Shown here piece by piece: positions 23,789-32,950 of a stretch of 64,000 nt of DNA. The first letter of the stretch is position 1. Every line of letters starts with the position of its first letter. Location of the stretch: positions 186,001 to 250,000 of the forward strand of contig NZ_OZ040189.1 in the NCBI RefSeq assembly GCF_964048965.1, written 5' to 3'. The DNA is from Tenacibaculum sp. 190130A14a (lineage in GTDB: Bacteria > Bacteroidota > Bacteroidia > Flavobacteriales > Flavobacteriaceae). The position numbers and the translations under genes were made by a program. The notes beneath the pieces were generated by a model that saw nothing but the letters and a program-made list of their open reading frames with translations, was not told the DNA's origin and did not search any database.

Positions 23789-24328
23789 ATGAAAATAACA
23801 AATAGAAGTTTACATAGAGATTTAGCATATTTTTATGTTGGATTAATTATCGCATTTTCTTTTTCTGGAATAATATTAAACCATCGTCAAGATTGGTACC
23901 CTATGGATTATACCTATGAAAATAAACCATTTGATTTAACAATTCCTTCGGAAGAAAAAGAACTTACAAAAGAATACATAACTGAACTTACCAAGGATAT
24001 TGGAAAATATGATGGGCATAGAGTAAGAAACGGAAAAATTAGAGTGTATTTTAAAGATAATATCATCTTAGATGCAGATGCTAAATCAGGAGAAGGAGTT
24101 GTTGAGTATAAAAGGAAAGTTCCTATTATAGGGCATTCAATGTATTTGCATAAATCAACAAACAACTTTTGGGTTTGGTATTCAGATATTTTTGGAATAG
24201 CCATGTTAGTTATTGCTATAACAGGGGTTTTAATTCCATTAGGGAAAAAAGGATTTAAAGGAAGAGGTTGGAAATTAGCCGTAGCGGGAATGCTATTCCC
24301 TTTACTGTTTTTATTTTTATTCGCTTAA
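23789..24328 (+). CDS. PepSY-associated transmembrane protein (179 aa)
   Basis: Three hydrophobic helices are visible (FYVGLIIAFSFSGIILN at about 13-30, GIAMLVIAITGVLIPL at about 132-150, and the C-terminal VAGMLFPLLFLFLF). The first is preceded by LHRDLAY and the second by HKSTNNFWVWYSDIF, the conserved heme- or metal-associated His segments of PepSY-TM proteins, which are found in iron-reductase-type membrane proteins. Function here unknown. It ends 10 bases before the next gene, so both are probably one operon. Confidence 0.75.
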   Translation: MKITNRSLHRDLAYFYVGLIIAFSFSGIILNHRQDWYPMDYTYENKPFDLTIPSEEKELTKEYITELTKDIGKYDGHRVRNGKIRVYFKDNIILDADAKSGEGVVEYKRKVPIIGHSMYLHKSTNNFWVWYSDIFGIAMLVIAITGVLIPLGKKGFKGRGWKLAVAGMLFPLLFLFLFA

Positions 24329-24338
24329 ATAGAATTAG

Positions 24339-25394
24339 ATGGACTCAATAACCTTAGATTTTAGTATGTTGTCTATTATAGATGTGTTATCTATAGCAAC
24401 GTCTTTAATGCTAGGATTTTTATTTATTTCACTTAAATCTAGAAATCAAAAGGCGAATATATTTTTAGGGCTTTTTTTATGGTCTTTGGCAATAGAAGTA
24501 TTAGATGCGTTTTTAGAGTCGGTACAATTTAAAGAAGTTGAGGTGCACGTATTACAAACCTCTTTAGCAACCATTTCTTTGTTGTTTTTATATGTAAGAC
24601 TAACTTTTAATTTGAGTATTGAGTTAAAATCTGTGTTACTATTCCTACCTTTTATTATAGTTAACTTTTTTGATTTTCCTGAAGAGCTTATAAAATGGTT
24701 TGAGTATTGTTTTAATGGTGTGCTTTTATTACTCTTGTTAAAAGAAGTAAGAAACCATCAAAAGAATATAAAAGATTACTATTCTGATATTGAAAACAAG
24801 AGTTTAAATTGGATTAAAACAATTGTATTTATTTATCTCTTTTTCTACGTGTTTTGGATTCTTGAAGAAATAGTTGGTGTGGCAAACGAAGACGTTATGC
24901 ATTACTTCGCTGCTATTTCTACTATTCTTACTTTTTTTATGATTTATTGGATTGCCTACAATGGATTTTCGCAAATTGAAATATTTAAATCAAAATTGTT
25001 TCTAGAGGAAGAGGTTCAAGAAGTAAAGGAGTATAAAGAAAAAGATGCGAAAGATTTATTCGATAAAATTATAAATCAAATCGAAGAGGAGAAGATTTAT
25101 ACAAATAAAAACTTAAATCTACGATTGCTTTCGGAAAAAGTAGGAATTAGAGAAAAAGAACTGTCCAGACTAATTAATCATCATACTCAAAATAATTTTT
25201 ACTACTTCATTAATAAATTTAGAGTAAAAGCCTTTAAAGAGTTACTGTCTTCTAAGAAAGCAAAGCAATTATCACTTTTAGGTTTGGCAAACGAAGCGGG
25301 GTTTTCTTCCAAGTCCACCTTCTATGCAGTTTTTAAAAATATTGAAGGAATTACTCCTAAACAGTACCAAAATCAATTAAAAAAGTCCGAATAA
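24339..25394 (+). CDS. Membrane-bound AraC-family regulator (351 aa)
   Basis: The N-terminal about 220 residues contain six or seven hydrophobic helices; the C-terminal about 110 residues form an AraC DNA-binding domain (LRLLSEKVGIREKELSRLINHH, then LSLLGLANEAGFSSKSTFYAVFKNIEGITPKQY). Such one-component membrane sensors are common in Bacteroidetes. It follows the PepSY gene directly. The stop lies inside the terminator hairpin. Target unknown; the lipoprotein pair downstream is one candidate. Confidence 0.85.
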   Translation: MDSITLDFSMLSIIDVLSIATSLMLGFLFISLKSRNQKANIFLGLFLWSLAIEVLDAFLESVQFKEVEVHVLQTSLATISLLFLYVRLTFNLSIELKSVLLFLPFIIVNFFDFPEELIKWFEYCFNGVLLLLLLKEVRNHQKNIKDYYSDIENKSLNWIKTIVFIYLFFYVFWILEEIVGVANEDVMHYFAAISTILTFFMIYWIAYNGFSQIEIFKSKLFLEEEVQEVKEYKEKDAKDLFDKIINQIEEEKIYTNKNLNLRLLSEKVGIREKELSRLINHHTQNNFYYFINKFRVKAFKELLSSKKAKQLSLLGLANEAGFSSKSTFYAVFKNIEGITPKQYQNQLKKSE

Positions 25395-25414
25395 CCGTTA
25401 TTCGGACTTTTTTA
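25380..25414 (+). terminator. Terminator overlapping the end of the membrane AraC gene
   Basis: AAAAAGTCCGAATAAC pairs with GTTATTCGGACTTTTT; the stop codon lies within the stem. Confidence 0.9.
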
Positions 25415-25481
25415 ATGAACTAAGCTATAGTGTTGGGCAGTCTTTTGCTGTTATACATCATAATGATAAAATTTTCAAAGT

Positions 25482-26333
25482 ATGATTAAAAAAGCTGTTT
25501 TAACAAGTATGTTGTTTTCTATTTTAATGAGTTGTATGTCTTGTTCAAATAATGATACAATCGTTAAAAATGATACATTATCTCTAGAAGAATATTTAAA
25601 AAAGAATGCAGATTATGTGCATAATATCTATGGATTTTATATTGTAGGAAGCGCTTCAAAACCTAAAGAAGCCACCCCAAATACAACTACAGGAAAAGAA
25701 ATATTCGAACATAGTGTGCGTCTGTTTAGTAGTTTTTTGGATCAAAATAATGATGGGGAGGTTGACGATGATAAAAAGAATTTAAACCAATGGCTTGCAC
25801 AAAAAACCATGTTTATTTCTGGGCCGTTAAAGATGGTAGATAAAATATCAGAAGCTTCACAATTAAGAAAAAAAGGACTTTATGGAATGAGTATGCAAAC
25901 AGATAATTGGCCTTATGTAAAAAACTACAACGGTAAAGGTTGGACTTTAGATAAGCTTTCATCTTCAACATGGAGGCCGCAAGTATTTAATGCATTATGG
26001 GAGGAAGTTTTTCATACAGTAACAGAAGCAATAAGTAGAACTGATAATGAGTTTGCTTTTACAAATGGTAAAAAGTTACGTCAATTTATGGAAGATGATA
26101 TTGCCGCAAAAACTTATGATATTTCGGAACAAAATGCTGCTGAAAATGGAAATTATGATAAAGTAACTGCGGTGAATGAATATATACATCAAATTTGGGC
26201 AATCAACTTTGCTGGGTTAAGTGAAAAACTGAATTCACATCAAAAAAAGGCATTGGAGTTTATGAAAACTAAAAAAGTGCCAATGTCAATAGATGCTAAA
26301 TATAACAGAATGATAGGAACAAAAATTAAGTAA
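25482..26333 (+). CDS. EF-hand-like lipoprotein with EEVxH motif, paralogue 1 (283 aa)
   Basis: A lipoprotein signal with two possible lipobox Cys (LMSC at 18, CMSC at 21) is followed by a soluble domain. LDQNNDGEVDDD near residue 90 looks like a calcium-binding EF-hand loop. LWEEVFHTVTEAI at about residue 170 and NEYIHQIW at about 230 give a Glu-Glu...His...Glu pattern that could bind a metal. The next gene shares the EF-hand loop, EEVxH and EY motifs in the same order. I do not recognise the family. Likely outer-membrane or surface anchored. Confidence 0.65.
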   Translation: MIKKAVLTSMLFSILMSCMSCSNNDTIVKNDTLSLEEYLKKNADYVHNIYGFYIVGSASKPKEATPNTTTGKEIFEHSVRLFSSFLDQNNDGEVDDDKKNLNQWLAQKTMFISGPLKMVDKISEASQLRKKGLYGMSMQTDNWPYVKNYNGKGWTLDKLSSSTWRPQVFNALWEEVFHTVTEAISRTDNEFAFTNGKKLRQFMEDDIAAKTYDISEQNAAENGNYDKVTAVNEYIHQIWAINFAGLSEKLNSHQKKALEFMKTKKVPMSIDAKYNRMIGTKIK

Positions 26334-26344
26334 AATTAGATAAT

Positions 26345-27217
26345 ATGAGAAAATTAATGAAATTAGGAATGTTGGTGTTTGCCTTGATTGTTATGGGATG
26401 TGTTGCTTGTTCTCAAAATGATGATCCAATTAATAATGGAAATCAAAATGGAGTTATTAACGAAGGGAATGACCCTAATTTTAAGATTATAGCAAACTCA
26501 GATGCAGGAATGTCTAGCTTTAATAGAAAAGTGGTGGTTTTTGGAATAGACATTTATGCAGTGGCTAAAGTAGAAGACGCAAAATTATTACATGCGGCTA
26601 ATGTAATGGCGCAATACTTAGATAATAATGAAGATGGAGTTGTTGATAACATCAAGGTGTTAGAGGAAATGAAAAAGAATAAAGCATTTTTGTTTATGTG
26701 GAAGTCAGAATCTGATATGAACAATATCAATCCACCTTCAGGTAGATTGGGACAGGATTTAGGAAACGAAGAAACAGTACCGAATTATGTTACTGGAGGT
26801 AAGAAAGGTCGTTTTGATGCGTCATTAGAAGAAGTGTGGCATATTATTACACATGCAGGGTATTCGAAAGCGTATCCTGAGGTGTTTGGCGAGAATGCAG
26901 GAACATCGTTAACAAATGCTATGGACAATGCAAGAGGTGGTAGTTTTACAAGTATACCAAACCCTTATCCAGCAAATGCTTGGTATACTTATGACGATAC
27001 AACTTGTACCTACGATTGCCAGGCTACAGAATATTTTTATTGGGCAATGAGCTCTATTTTAGGAGCACAAACCACTAGGTTAAATGAAATTCAACAAGAG
27101 TGGAGGTTGAATACTAAAGACAAAGTTCAAAAAACAGATGCTGCGATATACGGGTTATTAACAGATAACCAATATAAATTCCCAACGGAGTTACCCGATG
27201 GAACTTATAAGAGATAA
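26345..27217 (+). CDS. EF-hand-like lipoprotein with EEVxH motif, paralogue 2 (290 aa)
   Basis: A lipoprotein signal (VMGC, Cys at about 19) leads into a domain with LDNNEDGVVDN (EF-hand-like loop, about residue 98), SLEEVWHIITHAGYSKA (about residue 160) and TEYFYWAMSS (about 235). It starts 11 bases after the previous gene and shares its motif order, so the pair is a tandem duplication in one operon. Two extra Cys (TTCTYDCQ) could form a disulphide. Family and function unknown. Confidence 0.65.
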   Translation: MRKLMKLGMLVFALIVMGCVACSQNDDPINNGNQNGVINEGNDPNFKIIANSDAGMSSFNRKVVVFGIDIYAVAKVEDAKLLHAANVMAQYLDNNEDGVVDNIKVLEEMKKNKAFLFMWKSESDMNNINPPSGRLGQDLGNEETVPNYVTGGKKGRFDASLEEVWHIITHAGYSKAYPEVFGENAGTSLTNAMDNARGGSFTSIPNPYPANAWYTYDDTTCTYDCQATEYFYWAMSSILGAQTTRLNEIQQEWRLNTKDKVQKTDAAIYGLLTDNQYKFPTELPDGTYKR

Positions 27218-27391
27218 GTTTGGCGTATTCTTAAATGAATGTTTCTAAATATCACTAGAAAAACCCCAGTAAAACTGAGATGTGAAGTAGGGTAAATCTT
27301 TTTGATATTGTTTTAAATAAAAGCGAATAGCTTTTAATGTTGTACTTTATCACTGAAGAAGAAATTGGAAGTATAACATAAGTTTTGTGCG

Positions 27392-27458
27392 AAAAGCGCA
27401 TACTTCAGATGTCATCCTGAAAAGGGATTTGATATAACTGAAGTATGTGCTTTTTTTA
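27392..27458 (+). terminator. Long-looped hairpin with T run and REP-like loop
   Basis: AAAAGCGCATACTTCAG (27392-27408) pairs with CTGAAGTATGTGCTTTT (27438-27454; one G-U pair) and is followed by T. The loop includes GATGTCATCCTGAAAAGGGAT, similar to a GTCATCCTGA intergenic repeat common in Flavobacteriia. It can end the lipoprotein operon, or act in the leader of the gene at 27486. Confidence 0.65.
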
Positions 27459-27485
27459 TTTGATAAATTTTTAAAACAGGTAAAG

Positions 27486-28091
27486 ATGAAAGTAAGAAAG
27501 ATTGTGTTGTTAATAACAACAATATTTGTATTAGTTGCTAGTTGTAGTAGCAATGATGAATTAGTAAATACTCAGAAAACTTTTGGAATATTCAGAGTAT
27601 TGGATGATGGAAAAACTGTTGAAATGAACGGAACAATTAATAGTTCTTCATTAGTCAACTTTAATAAGTTGTTTACGCGTTATTCAGAGATTAACAAGAT
27701 TAATATTAAGAACTGTGATGGTTCGTCTGACGATCGAGTAAACTTGCAACTTTCTAAAAGAGTATTTGATTTAAATATAGAGATTCATTTATTGGAGAAT
27801 GCTGAAATTGCTTCAGGAGGAGTAGATTTCTTTCTAGCAGGAAAGAAAAGAACTAGAGATATAGGAACGAAGATAGGCGTACATTCTTGGTCGGATGGAA
27901 CAAATGAAGCTACTGATTTTCCAGAGGGGCATGCCAATCATTTACCGTATATAAATTATTACAAATCAATTGGTTTTAGCGATGCAGATGCAAAGGCATT
28001 TTATTATTTTACAATTAATGCTGCAAAAGCACGTGACATACATTGGATGACCGAAGCTGAAATCCTTAAATATAAAATGTTAACACCATAG
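27486..28091 (+). CDS. Lipoprotein with ClpP/crotonase-like fold (COG3904-like), 201 aa
   Basis: A lipoprotein signal (lipobox VASC, Cys19) precedes a domain with the pattern of periplasmic ClpP-like proteins: IASGGVDFFLAGKKRTRDIGTKIGVHSW, where the Ser and the His of GVHSW would be catalytic, followed by YKSIGFSDADAKAFY and IHWMTEAEI. The assignment is from motif layout only. The frame is open back to 27447, but the segment lies next to the hairpin T run, and the ATG at 27486 gives the proper lipoprotein signal. Confidence 0.6.
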   Translation: MKVRKIVLLITTIFVLVASCSSNDELVNTQKTFGIFRVLDDGKTVEMNGTINSSSLVNFNKLFTRYSEINKINIKNCDGSSDDRVNLQLSKRVFDLNIEIHLLENAEIASGGVDFFLAGKKRTRDIGTKIGVHSWSDGTNEATDFPEGHANHLPYINYYKSIGFSDADAKAFYYFTINAAKARDIHWMTEAEILKYKMLTP

Positions 28092-28114
28092 AGTGCTTCA
28101 GTTTAAGTGGATAT

Positions 28115-28148
28115 GAACTCCTTTCTAATTAAAAGAAAGGAGTTTTTA
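28115..28148 (+). terminator. Intrinsic terminator before glnS
   Basis: AACTCCTTTCT pairs with AGAAAGGAGTT around AATTAAA, followed by TTTATATTT. Confidence 0.85.
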
Positions 28149-28177
28149 TATTTAGGAAAGAGCTCAACTATTTTCAT

Positions 28178-28185
28178 TAATTTTG
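28178..28185 (+). promoter_or_regulatory. -7 element of glnS
   Basis: TAATTTTG lies 19 bases before the ATG at 28205. Confidence 0.5.
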
Positions 28186-28204
28186 CACTTCAATTTAAGA
28201 GAAA

Positions 28205-29893
28205 ATGTCAGAAGAAAAGAAATCATTAAATTTTATTGAACAAATCATTGAAGAGGATTTAGCGAATGGGATGCCTAAAGAAAACTTACGCTTTCGTTTC
28301 CCACCTGAGCCTAATGGATATTTACACATTGGTCATACAAAAGCTATAGGAATTAGTTTTGGTTTAGGAGAGCAATACAATGCTCCAGTTAACCTTCGTT
28401 TTGACGATACAAACCCTGCAAAAGAAGAGCAGGAATATGTAGATGCTATTAAGCGAGATGTGGCATGGTTAGGATATCAATGGGAAAACGAATGTTATTC
28501 TTCTGATTATTTTCAGCAACTATATGATTGGGCTGTTCAATTAATAAAGGATGGAAAAGCATATGTAGATTCTCAAACTTCTGAAGAAATGAGAGAACAA
28601 AAAGGAACTCCTACGCAAGCAGGATCTAATAGTCCATACAGAGATAGAAGTATTGATGAAAATTTAGATTTATTTACACGAATGAAAGCTGGTGAGTTCG
28701 ATGAGGGAACTCATGTATTACGTGCTAAAATAGATATGGCTTCTCCAAATATGTTGATGAGAGATCCATTAATGTATCGTATATTAAAGAAAGCACATCA
28801 TAGAACTGGAAATGATTGGGTAATTTATCCTATGTACGACTGGACACATGGAGAGAGCGATTATTTAGAACAAATATCTCATTCTTTATGTTCTTTAGAA
28901 TTTAAACCACATAGAGAATTGTATAACTGGTTTAGAGATAATGTATATGAATATAGTAAAGAAGCCTTTCCTTTAGTTCCTAAACAAAGAGAGTTTTCTC
29001 GTTTAAACTTAAGCTACACAGTGATGAGTAAGCGTAAGTTAATGAAGCTAGTGGAAGAAGGAATTGTATCTGGATGGGATGATCCGCGTATGCCAACAAT
29101 TTCAGGATTACGCCGTAGAGGATATACCCCAGTAGCTATTCGCAATTTTGTAGAAACCGTTGGAGTTTCGAAAAGAGAAAATGTAATTGATGTTGCACTG
29201 TTAGAGTTTAAGATTAGAGAAGACTTGAATAAAACGGCTAATAGAGTAATGGGAGTTCTAAATCCTGTAAAATTAGTAATTACTAATTACCCTGAAGGCG
29301 AAGAGGAATTCTTAGTTGCAGAAAACAATCCAGAAGATGATAACTCTGGAAGTAGAGAAGTCCCTTTTTCAAGAGAATTATATATTGAAAGGGAAGATTT
29401 CAAAGAAGAAGCAAACCGTAAATATTTTCGTTTAACTATTGGGAAAGAAGTACGTTTAAAGAACGCTTATATTATCAAAGGAGAGTCTTGTGTAAAAGAT
29501 GAGGCAGGTAATATTACAGAAATTCACTGTACATACGATCCTTTAAGTAAGTCTGGTAGTGGTACAGAAGAAAGTAAACGTAAGGTAAAAGGAACTTTAC
29601 ATTGGGTTTCTATAAAACATGCTGTGCAAGCTGAGGTTAGAGTATACGATAGATTATTCTCTGATGAAGCTCCTGATAGTCATAAAGATAAGGATTTTAT
29701 GGAATTCTTAAATCCGAATTCTTTAGACACGATCAATGCTTTTGTAGAGCCTAGCTTAAAAGAAGCAAAGATTGGAGATAGATTCCAGTTTCAGCGTTTA
29801 GGATATTTTAATATGGATGATGACTCAACTTCAGAAAAACTAGTATTCAATAAAACAGTTGGATTGAGAGATAACTGGGCAAAAAAGAAATAG
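28205..29893 (+). CDS. glnS: Glutamine--tRNA ligase
   Basis: The 562-residue class I synthetase shows RFPPEPNGYLHIGHTKA (HIGH motif at about residue 40) and VMSKRKLM (KMSKS-type loop). Residues about 340-562 form the anticodon-binding beta-barrels. It charges tRNA-Gln with glutamine in the cytoplasm; its presence means that the organism does not depend only on the GatCAB route for this tRNA. Length is normal for bacterial GlnRS. It ends at a bidirectional terminator. Confidence 0.97.
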   Translation: MSEEKKSLNFIEQIIEEDLANGMPKENLRFRFPPEPNGYLHIGHTKAIGISFGLGEQYNAPVNLRFDDTNPAKEEQEYVDAIKRDVAWLGYQWENECYSSDYFQQLYDWAVQLIKDGKAYVDSQTSEEMREQKGTPTQAGSNSPYRDRSIDENLDLFTRMKAGEFDEGTHVLRAKIDMASPNMLMRDPLMYRILKKAHHRTGNDWVIYPMYDWTHGESDYLEQISHSLCSLEFKPHRELYNWFRDNVYEYSKEAFPLVPKQREFSRLNLSYTVMSKRKLMKLVEEGIVSGWDDPRMPTISGLRRRGYTPVAIRNFVETVGVSKRENVIDVALLEFKIREDLNKTANRVMGVLNPVKLVITNYPEGEEEFLVAENNPEDDNSGSREVPFSRELYIEREDFKEEANRKYFRLTIGKEVRLKNAYIIKGESCVKDEAGNITEIHCTYDPLSKSGSGTEESKRKVKGTLHWVSIKHAVQAEVRVYDRLFSDEAPDSHKDKDFMEFLNPNSLDTINAFVEPSLKEAKIGDRFQFQRLGYFNMDDDSTSEKLVFNKTVGLRDNWAKKK

Positions 29894-29922
29894 TACCCAA
29901 AGAAGAATTATAATTATTAACT

Positions 29923-29958
29923 AAAAAGGCCTGCTAATTTTTTAGCAGGCCTTTTTTT
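29923..29958 (+). terminator. Bidirectional terminator after glnS
   Basis: AAAAAGGCCTGCTAA pairs with TTAGCAGGCCTTTTT; serves the converging lipoprotein gene too. Confidence 0.9.
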
Positions 29959-31555
29959 ATTTTATCGTAAAAACTTCATTTTGAATAACCCAGTTAGCTC
30001 TAAGTTTAAATTCCGTTTCATAATAAATTATTTTTTCAGGCTGTATCTTTTTTAGAAAATTACCTGTATCCCATTTTCTGTTATTGTTTTCATCAATAAT
30101 TGCCCTCACCGAATATTCTTTAGGCTCTAATAAGTTGAATTCTATTTTCTTAGAGGAAGAGATATATTCAGTTTTTACAACTTTATCTTTTTGAAGTAAC
30201 TCAATAATTAAAGGTTTGTTTTGTTCGTTTTTTATCTCTAAAATAATACTACCATAGTCTTCAGCTTCTAAAGTTTTAAAGCTATAGTTTAAACTGTCAT
30301 TAGAAGTTTCGTAAAGGTCTATAATTCCCTTTGGTAATACTTTTAGACTATATCTATTGTTAGGAGTTTGTTTAAATAGTACTGCCAGCTTGTTGATTCC
30401 TATTTTTTGCAGTTTGTAATCAATATTTACAGTGTCTTTATCAATTAATGTAAACTTACTAGTATCATGCTTTACTATAGGGTTGTTTGTAGTTAAAAAC
30501 AGCGTATCTGTTGGGTGTAAGGTTGATGAAATATTTGATTTAACATTTATAGAATCAACTTTTTTCTTTCGTAATCGAACCGTTACTGTATCGATAAATT
30601 TTTGATGAGATACTTTAAAGTTTAAAGAATCAGCCTCTACTAAAGAATGCCAGTAATTTAGCGTGTCTTTCTCTTGTTCAAATTGTGTAAAATATTTGAA
30701 ATCATTAGGTACTTGAGAAAGTAGTTCTATTTTTAAATCTTTTTGTTTTCCTTCAAAACCAAATTCAATTTTTCCTTTAGATACTTCTTTTGCCTTTTTA
30801 AATTGAAAAGGTTGTATTTCTTTAAAAAACACAATATCCTCTTCAATAATGCTGTCTTTTGGTAATAGTATAGGATCTTTTAAAAAACCTATTTTATCTG
30901 TTTTTGAATTGAAGATAAAATCATTTGCTTCTTCTTTTAAAGCTAACAATACATATTTTCCTTCTCTAATGTTTGTTATATTAAAAAGAGTAGAATCTAA
31001 AGTGTTGGTGATGTAGTCAGGTTTACGCTTATAAACAATAGAATCGTTATAAGTGCTATCTACTCTATAAAGAAGGACATTTATATTTTTTTGAGTTTCT
31101 TTTTCTAGTGCATCAGCAACGTTACCTTTTACAGATAAAGAATCAATATAAGTTCCTGTAGAAAAAACATATTTAAAACTTTCTAATTTGTTGTTTTCAT
31201 TATTGTCCTGAACAGCATTACCAAAATTAAAGGTATAGGTGGTGTTGGGTTTTAAAGTGTCTAGTATTTTGATGTTTATGTACTTACTAGCAGTTCCTTG
31301 TGGTGTAATTAAAGGAGGGTTTTTCATTGGAGGAGAAACGACAAGTTGTTTTTGTAGTTCCTTTAAAACGATATATTCATCAAAATGAATTCGGATTTTA
31401 TCTTCTTTAAAGTTTACAGATTCGTAAGGAGGTGAAGCTGTTACCATGATAGGAGCAGTTTCATCTTTCGGACCACCTTCAGGCCTTCCTCTTCTAGCAC
31501 AACCTATGGTTAATAATACTAATAAAAGAACAAAAATTTGATTGAAGTACTTCAC
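29957..31555 (-). CDS. Ig-like domain lipoprotein (532 aa from a GTG start)
   Basis: The N-terminal Ig-like (Big_5 type) domain starts after a lipoprotein signal with lipobox TIGC and the linker ARRGRPEGGPKDETAP, typical of this Bacteroidetes family; ISPPY/IHFDEYI motifs follow. The rest is beta-rich, with SVKGNV...I repeats resembling carboxypeptidase-regulatory-like folds. The frame is open to an ATG at 31639 inside comF, but this would put 28 extra residues before the signal. A TACTTTTG promoter box on the minus strand near 31590 and a purine run favour the GTG at 31555. It is probably envelope-bound; function unknown. Confidence 0.8.
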   Translation of the reverse strand: MKYFNQIFVLLLVLLTIGCARRGRPEGGPKDETAPIMVTASPPYESVNFKEDKIRIHFDEYIVLKELQKQLVVSPPMKNPPLITPQGTASKYINIKILDTLKPNTTYTFNFGNAVQDNNENNKLESFKYVFSTGTYIDSLSVKGNVADALEKETQKNINVLLYRVDSTYNDSIVYKRKPDYITNTLDSTLFNITNIREGKYVLLALKEEANDFIFNSKTDKIGFLKDPILLPKDSIIEEDIVFFKEIQPFQFKKAKEVSKGKIEFGFEGKQKDLKIELLSQVPNDFKYFTQFEQEKDTLNYWHSLVEADSLNFKVSHQKFIDTVTVRLRKKKVDSINVKSNISSTLHPTDTLFLTTNNPIVKHDTSKFTLIDKDTVNIDYKLQKIGINKLAVLFKQTPNNRYSLKVLPKGIIDLYETSNDSLNYSFKTLEAEDYGSIILEIKNEQNKPLIIELLQKDKVVKTEYISSSKKIEFNLLEPKEYSVRAIIDENNNRKWDTGNFLKKIQPEKIIYYETEFKLRANWVIQNEVFTIK

Positions 31556-31607
31556 AAACTCTTTTTTAAATTCATTATCAAAAGTAGTAAATATGCAGCA
31601 TAAAATT

Positions 31608-32300
31608 TTAGGTTTTTTCGGTAAAGGCCATGGTTGCAATACTAATTGTAATGTTTGGAGTATTTAAAAGTTCGTTACAACAAGCTTGTAGTGTTGCTCC
31701 AGTGGTAATAACATCATCAATTAGTAAAATATGTTTATTTTTAAATATTTGATTGTCAGACAGTTTGAAAGAAGTGTTGTCATTTGAAAAACGTTCGAAT
31801 CGTTTTTTAAAAGTTTGAGTCTTTGCTAAAGAAATTTTAACTAAAATTTGAGGTTTGTATTCGGCATCAAGAAGATTGGCAAGTGTTTTTCCAAAAGTAC
31901 TTAGTTGGTTATATCCTCTTTTTTTTAATTTTTTATAATGTAAAGGAACAGGAACTATATAATCTATATTTTTAAAAACATTAGATTCTTTCAGTTGACT
32001 TCCAAACCAATTAGCAATGTAATCACCAAGCTCAGGACGATTTTTATATTTTAAGTTATGTATAATTTTTTGAGTGATTCCATGTTTTTGATAATATAAA
32101 AATGAACGCACATTTTTAACAGGAATCTTTCCTAAAAAAGTAGCATGTAGTGTAACATTTGTATGGGGGTTGTCGTCAATAATTGGTAGATCATTCAAAC
32201 AGTGAGTGCATAAATGTTTTTCATTTTGCAACAATGTTGTTTCACAGTTTACGCACAGATTAGGAAAAAATAAATAGAATATATCTTTTAAATATCGCAT
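31608..32300 (-). CDS. comF: ComF-family phosphoribosyltransferase-like protein
   Basis: The 230-residue product has the N-terminal zinc finger CVNCETTL and CTHCL, and the C-terminal PRPP-binding loop ILLIDDVITTGATLQACC. ComF proteins take part in uptake of transforming DNA, through an unclear step at the inner membrane or cytoplasm. Its 3' end lies close to the following lipoprotein gene. Confidence 0.9.
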   Translation of the reverse strand: MRYLKDIFYLFFPNLCVNCETTLLQNEKHLCTHCLNDLPIIDDNPHTNVTLHATFLGKIPVKNVRSFLYYQKHGITQKIIHNLKYKNRPELGDYIANWFGSQLKESNVFKNIDYIVPVPLHYKKLKKRGYNQLSTFGKTLANLLDAEYKPQILVKISLAKTQTFKKRFERFSNDNTSFKLSDNQIFKNKHILLIDDVITTGATLQACCNELLNTPNITISIATMAFTEKT

Positions 32301-32336
32301 ATTTACAGGGAAAAACTTCAGTTAAACAAAAAACAA

Positions 32337-32897
32337 TTGAGTAAAAAGATACAATTTTTTAAGGAGGCAGTAAAAAATTATAAAACATCTGGTACGGTAA
32401 CACCAAGTTCTAGATTTTTGGCTAAGAGAATGTTAAAGCAAATTGATTTTTCAAAAGCCGAAATTATTGTTGAACTAGGTCCAGGAGATGGAGCAATTAC
32501 CAAAAGAATTTTAAAGAAGATACAACCCAATACTGTTTTAATCTGTTTTGAAATTAATGAAGCTTTTTATTCGGAGTTAAAAAAAGTAGAACACTCACAA
32601 TTAATTGTTTTAAAAGCCTCGGCAGAACATATTAAAGAAGAACTTCATAGACTTGGATATGATAGTGTAGATTATATTGTGTCGAGTCTACCACTTACAA
32701 TAATACCAAAAGAAATATCATCGAATATTTTAAAAGAAAGTTATACTTCACTTAAGAAAGAAGGCTTGTTTATTCAATATCAATACAGCCTAACGTACTA
32801 CAAAAAATTAAAAAAGGTATTCGGAGATTTCATTGAGTTAGATTTCGAGCCTTTGAATTTCCCGCCCGCTTTTGTATATAAGTGTACTAAAAAATAG
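32337..32897 (+). CDS. SAM-dependent methyltransferase, phospholipid N-methyltransferase-like (186 aa)
   Basis: Motif I EIIVELGPGDGAITKRIL at about residue 40 and the CFEIN acidic loop bind S-adenosylmethionine; SSLPLTIIP replaces the NPPY-type motif IV. The layout resembles the small PmtA/rRNA-adenine-methyltransferase-like family. The substrate may be a phospholipid (PE to monomethyl-PE), but this is inference. No ATG lies in frame upstream; the start must be the TTG at 32337, giving the expected beginning SKKIQFFKEAVKNYK. It is divergent from comF, 36 bases apart. Confidence 0.8.
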   Translation: MSKKIQFFKEAVKNYKTSGTVTPSSRFLAKRMLKQIDFSKAEIIVELGPGDGAITKRILKKIQPNTVLICFEINEAFYSELKKVEHSQLIVLKASAEHIKEELHRLGYDSVDYIVSSLPLTIIPKEISSNILKESYTSLKKEGLFIQYQYSLTYYKKLKKVFGDFIELDFEPLNFPPAFVYKCTKK

Positions 32898-32950
32898 TAT
32901 ATTAGCACACAAATTCGACGTAATCACTTAATGTCCCCCTTTGATATTAA

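Noticed and set aside
27350-27553. Minus-strand frame before the ClpP-fold lipoprotein
   Set aside because: It runs through the hairpin and the start of the real gene and has no leader or motif.
32925-32945. C-rich leaders of the coiled-coil genes as targets of the small RNAs
   Set aside because: The RNAs are themselves C-rich and would need G-rich targets; C-rich leaders cannot pair with them.
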